Assembly: GCA_900321915.1 (NCBI GenBank)
Contig: ONXW01000376.1
Span: forward strand, 1-11,713
Source: an uncultured Eubacteriales bacterium
Lineage (GTDB): Bacteria > Bacillota > Clostridia > Lachnospirales > Lachnospiraceae
Length of the DNA: 11,713 bases
Reading direction: 5' to 3'
Within the stretch, counting starts at the first letter, position 1, and each line of letters begins with the position of its first letter. The notes under the pieces were generated by a model. The model worked only from the letters and a program-made list of their open reading frames with translations. It was not told where the DNA came from and did no database searches. Of the stretch, positions 6,432 to 11,711 are shown piece after piece. The position numbers and the translations under genes were made by a program.

Positions 6432-7525
6432 CGGGGGCATTTGCCATGCCTGCGGGCAGGGAGCTCACTGCGCAGGAACTTCTGGAAATCATACAGAACC
6501 TCTGTGACGCCGAAGCGCTGGAGATCATTTCCGCGGAGGGGGATGCCCTGTGCATTCCCTACATGATGAACGATGCGGTGGAGGCCTTCTGCATCCTGGA
6601 AGAGGCGGAATGGCCGGATGATCTTCCAGGGGATCTGGAAAATGTCACCGGCGCCGTCTGCCTCTGCGGCGGCGTAAAGCAGGAGCTCTGCCTGCGCACG
6701 GAGGAAGGGGATCTCCTGACCATCAGGTACGGGAGATGCCTGTATAAGGAAACGCTTTACCGGTACCACCGGATCATGCACTGCTGGGAGTCCGGGTACG
6801 AGCATATGCGCATGCTGGTATACATGGTCGGGACGGTCAGCGACAAGCGGCATTACCTGGGGGAGAGAGCGGTCAATGATCCGGAGCGCGCCTTTATCCC
6901 TCTTATCGAATATAAGCCCTTCCGGGACTTCAGCCCCATCGCGGAGAGCCTGGATGCGTGGTATCCTGACACGGAAGCGGGCGCGGACGCGATGCGTTCT
7001 TTCGCCCTGGAGGCGGGGGAGGACGCCCTGGCACAGATGATTGCCAAGGCAGACCCTGCGGACAGAAAGACGGAGGATGCCATCCGCCGGGCCATCGGGG
7101 CCTCGGAGAAGCTGTTTTCCTGTATCTACGAAAAGATCTGCCTGGCATCCTCGCAGTACGCGGAGCGGGTTTATCCGCCCGCTGCGGAGGAAAAAATGCG
7201 GACCATGCGGGAAGAAGCGGACCGCCTGCTTAAGCGTGCCGGTTATTCCGGGAACTACCCCGAATATTCCCGAAAATCCCCGGAGACCGGGGACAGCGGG
7301 AGAGCGGCGGGAAGCGAAGACAGCGGGAGAACTGCGGAATGCGGCAGGACAGGGGATACGGAGGGCAGCAGGACCAGGATCACGGTCTTTGAGGAACATC
7401 CCTTCGTGCTGCCGGGAATGGATGAGCTGGAATTTGCCCTGCATTTTCTGTGCAGAAAAACTGACGGCAGCATTTTCCTGATACAAAAGAATGATATCAC
7501 AGGTGAGAATGTGATTTGTCAATGA
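6428..7525 (+). CDS. Uncharacterised 365-residue protein (possibly DUF3878)
   Basis: I do not recognise a function. Size and context remind me of DUF3878, a family found mainly in Lachnospiraceae, but this is unverified. It appears soluble, without signal peptide or membrane helix. Residues 1-125 are mixed alpha/beta with an aromatic block RCLYKETLYRYHRIMHCWE (about 103-121); the middle is helical and acidic; residues about 283-322 form a low-complexity linker rich in Gly, Ser, Arg and Glu, built from an in-frame 27-base repeat (7292-7303 and 7319-7330); a final segment of about 40 residues (FVLPGMDELEFALHFL, KTDGSIFLIQ) looks folded again. The ATGA overlap with the preceding small gene and the lack of a ribosome site of its own point to translational coupling. 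A second in-frame ATG at 6446 is possible. Confidence 0.75.
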   Translation: MTGAFAMPAGRELTAQELLEIIQNLCDAEALEIISAEGDALCIPYMMNDAVEAFCILEEAEWPDDLPGDLENVTGAVCLCGGVKQELCLRTEEGDLLTIRYGRCLYKETLYRYHRIMHCWESGYEHMRMLVYMVGTVSDKRHYLGERAVNDPERAFIPLIEYKPFRDFSPIAESLDAWYPDTEAGADAMRSFALEAGEDALAQMIAKADPADRKTEDAIRRAIGASEKLFSCIYEKICLASSQYAERVYPPAAEEKMRTMREEADRLLKRAGYSGNYPEYSRKSPETGDSGRAAGSEDSGRTAECGRTGDTEGSRTRITVFEEHPFVLPGMDELEFALHFLCRKTDGSIFLIQKNDITGENVICQ

Positions 7526-7550
7526 CAAATCTTCCGATGCCATTGTCATT
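7513..7550. repeat. Overlapping inverted repeats around TTGTCA
   Basis: A near-perfect palindrome (GATTTGTCA 7513-7521, TGACAAATC 7523-7531) covers the stop codon of the 365-residue gene. The overlapping pair AATGACAA (7521-7528) and TTGTCATT (7543-7550) gives an alternative stem followed by TTTC. The two hairpins exclude one another, and the last TTGTCA is also the -35 of the next promoter. Confidence 0.65.
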
Positions 7551-7570
7551 TTTCAGATTTCCGTTATAAT
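7543..7570 (+). promoter_or_regulatory. Promoter of the secreted wall-binding protein gene
   Basis: TTGTCA (7543-7548) and TATAAT (7565-7570) are 16 bases apart. Transcription would begin near 7577, so the in-frame ATG at 7572 cannot be the start. Confidence 0.85.
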
Positions 7571-7603
7571 AATGATAGAATATTCCGTATTTTTGGAATT
7601 CAG

Positions 7604-7610
7604 AAGGAGG
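7604..7610 (+). promoter_or_regulatory. Ribosome site fixing the GTG start
   Basis: AAGGAGG ends nine bases before GTG at 7620. Confidence 0.85.
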
Positions 7611-7619
7611 CGAATCGAA

Positions 7620-8408
7620 GTGAAAACGAAAAAAACTTTGGGGCTGATCATTGCTGCGGTGATGTTTACGATGCTGTTTTCCATGACTGCGCTGGCGAAG
7701 AGCGGAACATGGAAGGTGGACGGCGGCCGCTATTGGTATGAGTATGACGACGGTACTTACCCTGCAAACAGGGTCGTCACCATCTATGACAGTTATACCA
7801 ACCGTGATGAACAGTATGCTTTTGACGTGAACGGCTATATGATTGAAAACAAGTGGGTGTCGCTGTCCAACGGTCTCTGGATTTACTGCCAGAGTGACGG
7901 CTCACTGGCGAAGAACAGATGGGTGGGAGATTATTATCTCGGATCCAACGGTGCGATGCTGACAGATACCTGGACACCGGACGGCTATTATGTAGGTTCT
8001 GACGGCGCCTGGGATCCCAGTATGGGCAGGCAGGGCTCCGACAGCGGAAACATAAGTGACATTCCCAACGGCTATTACAACTCTGTCGGATACAGCGGTG
8101 ATACCCAGTATTACCGGACCGACTTGTGGGTGAGTTATTCCGGCGGAACGAAGATCGTTGAATTCGGTCACTATGAGAGTACCGGATCCCCGTACGGCTA
8201 TTATGATAAGTACAATCCGAACGGAGATACTCTGGAGCTCTATATGGATGACGGCAAGATGTACGGAAAGAGCACAAAGGACGGGAAAAAGTACCGCGTG
8301 ACTTACGATGATGGAACACTCCAGATCCAGTGGCAGCCTGTAGCCTGGAGGTCCAGCGGAACAATCACTGTCGATCTTAAGAATGTCGAAGGCGGCGGTG
8401 TGGGCTGA
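7620..8408 (+). CDS. Secreted protein with cell-wall-binding-type repeats and a C-terminal beta-rich domain
   Basis: The 262-residue product begins with a typical Sec signal peptide: MKTKK, a hydrophobic core to about residue 22, and a likely cleavage after ALA at 24-26. Residues about 30-131 hold aromatic/Gly repeats of the choline-binding (CW_binding) type: YWYEYDDG, QYAFDVNGYMIENKWV, LWIYCQSDGSLAKNRWV, YYLGSNGAMLTDTW and GYYVGSDGAW, which in other proteins attach to cell-wall teichoic acid or polysaccharide. A short Ser/Gly linker (132-148) leads to a second domain (about 150-255) rich in Tyr, Gly and beta-prone sequence, which I do not recognise. No catalytic motif, sortase signal or membrane anchor is seen. 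The GTG start is set by the ribosome site and promoter. The gene is monocistronic, flanked by its own promoter and terminator. Function is unknown. Confidence 0.88.
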   Translation: MKTKKTLGLIIAAVMFTMLFSMTALAKSGTWKVDGGRYWYEYDDGTYPANRVVTIYDSYTNRDEQYAFDVNGYMIENKWVSLSNGLWIYCQSDGSLAKNRWVGDYYLGSNGAMLTDTWTPDGYYVGSDGAWDPSMGRQGSDSGNISDIPNGYYNSVGYSGDTQYYRTDLWVSYSGGTKIVEFGHYESTGSPYGYYDKYNPNGDTLELYMDDGKMYGKSTKDGKKYRVTYDDGTLQIQWQPVAWRSSGTITVDLKNVEGGGVG

Positions 8409-8420
8409 TTCCCGGACAGT

Positions 8421-8439
8421 CAGCGTGTGATACACGCTG
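8421..8439 (+). repeat. Perfect 8-bp hairpin after the secreted protein gene
   Basis: CAGCGTGT and ACACGCTG enclose a three-base loop 12 bases after the stop codon. There is no T tract, so it may protect the 3' end of the mRNA rather than terminate. Confidence 0.6.
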
Positions 8440-8472
8440 CAGCACCTGAAAAAACAGAAATACCAACAGCAG

Positions 8473-8500
8473 AAACCCCGGACCCTGTTCCGGGGTTTTT
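8473..8500 (+). terminator. Rho-independent terminator of the secreted protein gene
   Basis: A perfect 10-bp stem (8473-8482 with 8489-8498) has loop CCCTGT and continues into TTTTT. Confidence 0.93.
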
Positions 8501-8518
8501 GCGGCGGCAGGGGAAATC

Positions 8519-8536
8519 CGGGCTTTAAAAAGCCCG
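8519..8536. repeat. Perfect 8-bp inverted repeat
   Basis: CGGGCTTT and AAAGCCCG are separated by AA, with a second small palindrome CCCGCGCGGG just after. No T tract follows in either direction; role unknown. Confidence 0.55.
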
Positions 8537-8581
8537 TCCCGCGCGGGTTTCCGAAGGATGGGAAAAAGAAGCAAAATACGG

Positions 8582-8610
8582 TTGACAAACAACAGAGCAC
8601 ATGATAATAT
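8582..8610 (+). promoter_or_regulatory. Promoter of tRNA-Thr
   Basis: TTGACA at 8582-8587 is followed after 17 bases by TAATAT (8605-8610); GATAAT at 8603-8608 is an alternative -10 with shorter spacing. Confidence 0.8.
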
Positions 8611-8639
8611 AGTCAAGGTTCTCAAAAAGGAACTGAAAT

Positions 8640-8712
8640 GCTGCTGTGGCTCAGTCGGTAGAGCGTCGCATTGGTAGTGCGGAGGTCACGGGTCCGATTC
8701 CCGTCAGCAGCT
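8640..8712 (+). tRNA. tRNA-Thr (anticodon GGT)
   Basis: The cloverleaf is complete over 73 bases: a perfect acceptor stem GCTGCTG/CAGCAGC, D arm GCTC/GAGC, anticodon stem TCGCA/TGCGG with loop TTGGTAG (GGT at 8673-8675), and T arm ACGGG/CCCGT with loop TCCGATT. It reads ACC and ACU. The discriminator is T and CCA is not encoded. Confidence 0.95.
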
Positions 8713-8723
8713 CTTTTTTTATG

Positions 8724-8762
8724 CCCGGAAACGGCTCGTTTGAGCGGTTTCCGGGTTTTTGG
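8724..8762 (+). terminator. Terminator after tRNA-Thr
   Basis: A 13-pair stem (8724-8737 with 8742-8755, one G-G mismatch) with loop GTTT is followed by TTTTTGG. A T-run also directly follows the tRNA. Confidence 0.92.
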
Positions 8763-8774
8763 TTTGAAAGCAGG

Positions 8775-9193
8775 ATCGGCAGCGCTTATGCTTTTTGTTC
8801 CGCTTTTCCTCCTGGTTTTCGTCAGGCAGACTTTTTTGAAAAATCTGTTCATTCTACTGCCGATCTTCCCGGTTTTTCCCGCCTTTTTTCTGCTCGGGCG
8901 GTGTTATAATCCATTTTTGATTATCTGTCTGCCGATATCTGCCGCTCAGGCTCGGAATCTGCCCGAAGATCCTCCTCTCCGGCAGACTAATTATCGGTTT
9001 TACAATATGTGTCTGCCGAACCTTCGATTGTCAGTGCTTAACCGGCATGAATCGGCAGACTAAACTATATCCGGGAACATGAGATCTGCTTCCAACGCAA
9101 ATTTCTAAAAAGCCCAGCAGATCAAACAATAAAAAACCAGATAAAAACCGCTGACAACAATTATGTTTCTCCAGACCTTCTCCCTTTCTGCCG
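8775..9193. repeat. Cluster of TCTGCCG / CGGCAGA motifs in both orientations
   Basis: Full or near copies of the 7-mer occur at 8776-8782, 8825-8830, 8857-8864, 8928-8936, 8938-8944, 8958-8963, 8980-8987, 9012-9019, 9053-9060 and 9187-9193. Two tandem inverted pairs stand out: GTCTGCCG (8927-8934) with CGGCAGAC (8980-8987), and GTCTGCCGA (9011-9019) with TCGGCAGAC (9052-9060); both right arms continue into TAA. There is no convincing ORF here. A further 8-bp inverted repeat (GATCTGCT 9083-9090, AGCAGATC 9116-9123) follows. The nature of the cluster is unknown. Confidence 0.7.
8902..8910 (+). promoter_or_regulatory. Extended -10 element inside the repeat cluster
   Basis: TGTTATAAT carries the extended -10 signature; no good -35 is seen. 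Its transcript would run through the inverted pairs at 8927-9060. Confidence 0.45.
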
Positions 9194-9208
9194 GTTTTCG
9201 GACAGAAA
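9185..9208. repeat. Small hairpin containing a TCTGCCG copy
   Basis: TTTCTG-CCG pairs with CGG-(A)-CAGAAA around the loop GTTTT. It may be a weak terminator in either direction or part of the repeat cluster. Confidence 0.4.
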
Positions 9209-9254
9209 AGCAGCCTTTTCCTGAATGACCCGCCAAAAATGGTGGATCGTTCAA

Positions 9255-9283
9255 CTGACAAGGTATATTTATGCTGATATAAT
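9255..9283 (+). promoter_or_regulatory. Strong promoter in the gene-free stretch
   Basis: CTGACA (9255-9260) and TATAAT (9278-9283) are 17 bases apart, with TGA directly before the -10 box (extended -10). Transcription would start near 9290, about 220 bases before the CHAP gene. Confidence 0.82.
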
Positions 9284-9302
9284 ATGAGGGGAGCAGGCAA
9301 TT

Positions 9303-9395
9303 ATGTCCGCGTGCTTTCGATATGACGGAAACCTGAGGATTCAGTATGTTGACGAAAACAGATATGGCGGCCTGCCGCAGGTTTTTGGCTACTGA
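9303..9395 (+). CDS. Possible 30-residue small protein
   Basis: A short ORF begins 13 bases after the predicted start of the 9255-9283 promoter, with AGGGGAG about ten bases before its ATG. The product begins MSACFRYDGNLRI and ends LPQVFGY; it has no signal peptide or membrane segment and no family that I recognise. The DNA for its end (CCTGCCGCAGG then TTTTT) can form a small hairpin. It could be a leader peptide, a real small protein, a gene remnant or chance within a non-coding RNA. Confidence 0.35.
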   Translation: MSACFRYDGNLRIQYVDENRYGGLPQVFGY

Positions 9396-9432
9396 CTTGA
9401 ATAACCCTAATCGTTCGACTTGAATATATTCA
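9394..9432. promoter_or_regulatory. Operator-like repeats upstream of the CHAP gene
   Basis: The 10-mer GACTTGAATA occurs at 9394-9403 and 9417-9426, and the second copy runs into the perfect palindrome TGAATATATTCA (9421-9432), about 23 bases before the -35 of the CHAP promoter. The arrangement suits a dimeric regulator. Confidence 0.4.
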
Positions 9433-9455
9433 CATCCCTGGCGTTGCAGTTGATG

Positions 9456-9483
9456 TTGCTCAAACAACCGGTGTTATTATAAT
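9456..9483 (+). promoter_or_regulatory. Promoter of the CHAP hydrolase gene
   Basis: TTGCTC (9456-9461) and TATAAT (9478-9483) are 16 bases apart. The start near 9490 gives a leader of about 20 bases with AAAGGGG. Confidence 0.65.
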
Positions 9484-9508
9484 TCTGTTGATTCTAAAGG
9501 GGTCACTT

Positions 9509-10069
9509 ATGACGAAACAGGAAGCAATGAGTAAGGCAGAGGCTGTGTACGCATCTGAAGTGGGATATTACGAGAAGAATGAAGGGCAGAATCTGTATGT
9601 AAAGACGCCCGGCGGGGACGGCAATTACACGAAATACTGGGCTGAGCTTAAACCGCCGTATCAGGGTGCTCCCTGGTGCAATGCATTTACCATATATGGT
9701 CTTTTTAAAGTGTTCGGGAAAGAACTTGCCAAGAAGATGACTTACATCCCCGACGGACAGGATTTTTCTTACTATACGCCCACTACTGCCGGGTGGTTTG
9801 AAGAAAATGATGCCTTTGATATGAATCCTGAACGCGGGTCTTTTGTTTACTTTAAAAACAGTACAAGAATCCATCACATTGAGTATGTATATAAAGTAAC
9901 AAAAAAATACATCTACACATATGGCGGCAATACAAACCCCGGTGATGGTAAAGTGTATGATAACGGCGGTATGGTCTGTGCTAAAAGGTATCCCAGGGAC
10001 ATGTCTGCTATTGCAGGATATGGTCATATTAACTGGTATCTTTCAGCTGATGAAAGAGAAGAAAAGTAA
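9509..10069 (+). CDS. CHAP-type peptidoglycan hydrolase, endolysin-like
   Basis: The 186-residue protein resembles the CHAP amidase/peptidase domain at the N-terminus of many Firmicutes phage endolysins, which cut peptidoglycan by a Cys-His mechanism. A lysin-type N-terminal helix (TKQEAMSKAEAVYASEVGYYEK, split at residue 20) leads to NYTKYW, then the likely nucleophile C57 in APWCNAF; H122/H123 in IHHIEYVYKV supply the likely His, and GGN (139-141) the third polar residue. The end GYGHINWYL (170-178) closes the fold. There is no signal peptide and no wall-binding domain. ATG 9509 is chosen from AAAGGGG six bases upstream; an in-frame TTG at 9488 lies before that site. Its base composition is lower in GC than the housekeeping genes, and no holin or other phage gene is adjacent, suggesting a captured or leftover phage gene. 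Confidence 0.75.
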   Translation: MTKQEAMSKAEAVYASEVGYYEKNEGQNLYVKTPGGDGNYTKYWAELKPPYQGAPWCNAFTIYGLFKVFGKELAKKMTYIPDGQDFSYYTPTTAGWFEENDAFDMNPERGSFVYFKNSTRIHHIEYVYKVTKKYIYTYGGNTNPGDGKVYDNGGMVCAKRYPRDMSAIAGYGHINWYLSADEREEK

Positions 10070-10105
10070 ATGCTGTTCGGAATGTGTGTAAATATGGCAG
10101 ACTCT

Positions 10106-10750
10106 CTACCGCGGCTTCCGTGCCACGCAATGCAGGCGGAAGAAACCTCTTTTTTCGCCGGATTCCATGACCAGGCCGGCCCTGCGGCAGAGCTCCCTGA
10201 CTTCTTCTATTCCATATACACGGACATCCCCATGCCCGGCGAGGTTGATAACCGGCATTTCAATGCGATTCATAAACCACCGGACTGCTGCCGTTGATGC
10301 AGTCATGTCACGCAGTATCAGGCGTCCCCCCGGGCGGAGGACGCCTGATACGCTGTTAAAGAACTTCTGCACGTTCGGGTAATGATGAAAACTCTGACAG
10401 CAGATTACGGCATCAAAGGAATTCTCCGGGAACGGAAGGTCTTCGCAGTCACCGACGACCAGGTTTACGCCGGGCATGTTTTTTGCTTTCGCGGCTTCTA
10501 TCATTTCCGGCGTCAGGTCGATTCCGGTATAATGCTTTTCCGGGTATTTTTTCTGCAGGAGAGAGAGCATGGGCGCAGTCCCGCACCCACAGTCCAGGAG
10601 ATCTGTGAATTCTTCTTTCTCCAGTTCTTCGAGAACGTCCGGATAATCCTTTTTGCACAGCTTATAAACACCGGCGTCGTCCGTCTCATAGACTTTTGCC
10701 GCTTTGGCAAATTCCTTAATCGAGAGTTCCTTATATTCCCTGTCTGTCAT
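10106..10750 (-). CDS. Class I SAM-dependent methyltransferase
   Basis: The 214-residue protein has a Methyltransf_11-type Rossmann fold that transfers a methyl group from S-adenosylmethionine. Motif I is LLDCGCGTAPM (51-61), the acidic end of strand 2 is GIDLTPEM (76-83), motif III lies in VVGDCEDLPFPENSFDAVICCQSFHH (98-123), and LRPGGRLILRDM (138-149) is the post-motif. The N-terminal helix (1-45) is a lid typical of small-molecule methyltransferases; the substrate is unknown. The ATG at 10750 has AGAGGA six bases upstream; the frame is open further but those residues overlap the flavodoxin gene. It lies 14 bases after the flavodoxin and ends 36 bases from the convergent CHAP gene without a clear terminator. 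A perfect 13-bp inverted repeat lies within the gene at 10315-10351. Confidence 0.93.
   Translation of the reverse strand: MTDREYKELSIKEFAKAAKVYETDDAGVYKLCKKDYPDVLEELEKEEFTDLLDCGCGTAPMLSLLQKKYPEKHYTGIDLTPEMIEAAKAKNMPGVNLVVGDCEDLPFPENSFDAVICCQSFHHYPNVQKFFNSVSGVLRPGGRLILRDMTASTAAVRWFMNRIEMPVINLAGHGDVRVYGIEEVRELCRRAGLVMESGEKRGFFRLHCVARKPR
10315..10351. repeat. Perfect 13-bp inverted repeat inside the methyltransferase gene
   Basis: GTATCAGGCGTCC (10315-10327) and GGACGCCTGATAC (10339-10351) enclose an 11-base loop. It encodes the stretch VSGVLRPGGRLIL and is not followed by a T tract. Confidence 0.85.
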
Positions 10751-10764
10751 CGTCTTCCTCTTAA

Positions 10765-11187
10765 TTAAGCCAGCGCCGCTCCCAGCGCCCTGCATTCTTC
10801 GAGTGCGGCTTCGTCCGGGGCGTTGTTCGCCATGACGCTTCCGCAGGCCATTACCGCGCCGGCCTGTTCGCATCTTTCTTCCCAGTCGCGCATCCACTGC
10901 CCGTCGCCCCAGCCGTAGGAACCGAACAGCGCGATCCTCTTTCCGGCAAGCGCGCCCTCTACATCTGTGAACATAGGCTCGAATTCTATCTCTTCAAGCA
11001 CCTCAGCGCCCATGGCCGGGCAGCCGAATGCGATCCCATTATAGTCTTTTACTCTGTCCCGGCTGAAATCGGATGCCGTGATCAAATCCGCTTCGGCGCC
11101 TTTGTCCTTTGCCCCTTCCACTACGGCCTGCGCCATGGCTTCCGTATTGCCGGTTCCGCTCCAGAAAACAACTGCCACTTTACTCAT
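10765..11187 (-). CDS. Short-chain flavodoxin
   Basis: Flavodoxins are small FMN proteins that carry electrons at low potential, often in place of ferredoxin when iron is short. The 140-residue length and order are those of the short-chain class: phosphate-binding loop SGTGNTE at 10-16, the central strand with GIAFGCPAMGAE (51-62) where the first FMN loop lies, and the second FMN loop GSYGWGDGQWM (89-99). AAAGGAG ends six bases before the ATG. The 87-base gap to the upstream DUF2325 gene holds a 7-bp hairpin (11208-11228). The electron partner is not evident from neighbours, although cotranscription with a methyltransferase is likely. Confidence 0.95.
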   Translation of the reverse strand: MSKVAVVFWSGTGNTEAMAQAVVEGAKDKGAEADLITASDFSRDRVKDYNGIAFGCPAMGAEVLEEIEFEPMFTDVEGALAGKRIALFGSYGWGDGQWMRDWEERCEQAGAVMACGSVMANNAPDEAALEECRALGAALA

Positions 11188-11207
11188 AATAAGCTCCTTT
11201 CATTTTT

Positions 11208-11228
11208 GACCGCGTTTATTCCGCGGTC
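11208..11228 (-). repeat. Hairpin in the leader of the flavodoxin gene
   Basis: GACCGCG and CGCGGTC enclose seven bases, directly before AAAAATG and the ribosome site when read leftward. It has no T tract in the transcribed direction. A weak TATAAA (11246-11241) lies upstream. It may be an mRNA processing or regulatory structure. Confidence 0.5.
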
Positions 11229-11274
11229 TGCGATAAATGTTTTATATCCGGAGAATCAGGCAGAGACCTGTTTC

Positions 11275-11559
11275 TCACGGACATGCCGCAGCTTCTTCCA
11301 GGATACTCTGGAGGGAAGCGAGGGAGCTTGTGTGACTTCTGATGATGCGGCTTTTCTTGTCCGCGTTTTTGACCACGGTCTGTATCATCTTGTGGGAGAC
11401 AGTATGGGTAAACAGGACGATAATGTCCGGTTTTCCGATCCGGTCGCCCATGGACCCGCAGAGCTTACAGAACACCTTCGCCCTGCAGCCATGTTTTTTG
11501 CACAGTTCACAGTATCTTCTTTCCATACACTCGTTTCCGCCAATGATCACTATGCTCAT
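11275..11559 (-). CDS. DUF2325 domain protein
   Basis: The 94-residue protein starts MSIVIIGGNECMERRY and matches the DUF2325 pattern: a Rossmann-like first strand with GGNE, a Cys pair in YCELCKKHGCRAKVF and again in CKLCGSMGD, then DIIVLFTHTVSHKMIQTV and a closing SHTSSLASLQSIL helix. DUF2325 proteins are small cytosolic Firmicutes proteins of unknown function. Five cysteines in the first half and one near the end suggest redox or metal chemistry, but this is inference. The ATG at 11559 is chosen because AAAGGAAGG lies upstream and the family begins there; the open extension to 11670 overlaps the upstream gene. It lies 17 bases after that gene's stop. Confidence 0.88.
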   Translation of the reverse strand: MSIVIIGGNECMERRYCELCKKHGCRAKVFCKLCGSMGDRIGKPDIIVLFTHTVSHKMIQTVVKNADKKSRIIRSHTSSLASLQSILEEAAACP

Positions 11560-11576
11560 CTGTCCTTCCTTTCCTG

Positions 11577-11711
11577 TCACGCTATCGCTGCTGCCGGTTC
11601 TCCGCCATGCACTATCAGCTGCTCCAGTGTCCGTCCCTTTTTTGCCAGTGTCTTGTAAACCGCCGTGCACTTCCGGAAACTCTCAAAGGTCTTTTCCGCC
11701 TCCCGCGCATT
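11577..11711 (-). CDS. Unidentified gene, C-terminal 44 codons
   Basis: Reading leftward from the window edge, a frame stays open for 44 codons (NAREAEKTFESFRKCTAVYK at its start, then LAKKGRTLEQLIVHGG) to a TGA at 11579-11577. The amphipathic, charged composition and the 17-base distance to the DUF2325 start support real coding DNA rather than chance. Only the tail is present, which is too little to name the family. It is the first visible gene of the leftward unit. Confidence 0.6.
   Translation of the reverse strand, partial: NAREAEKTFESFRKCTAVYKTLAKKGRTLEQLIVHGGEPAAAIA

Noticed and set aside
8671..9063. Hydrophobic 130-codon frame beginning inside tRNA-Thr
   Set aside because: It starts in the tRNA, crosses the terminator hairpin and the repeat cluster, and has no ribosome site; the hydrophobic look comes from T-rich DNA.
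8775..9193. CRISPR array
   Set aside because: The repeated motif is only 7-9 bases, occurs in both orientations and has irregular spacing; no cas gene is present.
9031..9467. Leftward frames in the gene-free stretch
   Set aside because: They have no ribosome site, cross the 9255-9283 promoter and the palindromes, and their products have no family-like features.
8640..10105. Prophage or integrative element inserted at tRNA-Thr
   Set aside because: No integrase, no repeat of the tRNA 3' end downstream and no phage structural gene are in the window; the CHAP gene alone is not enough.
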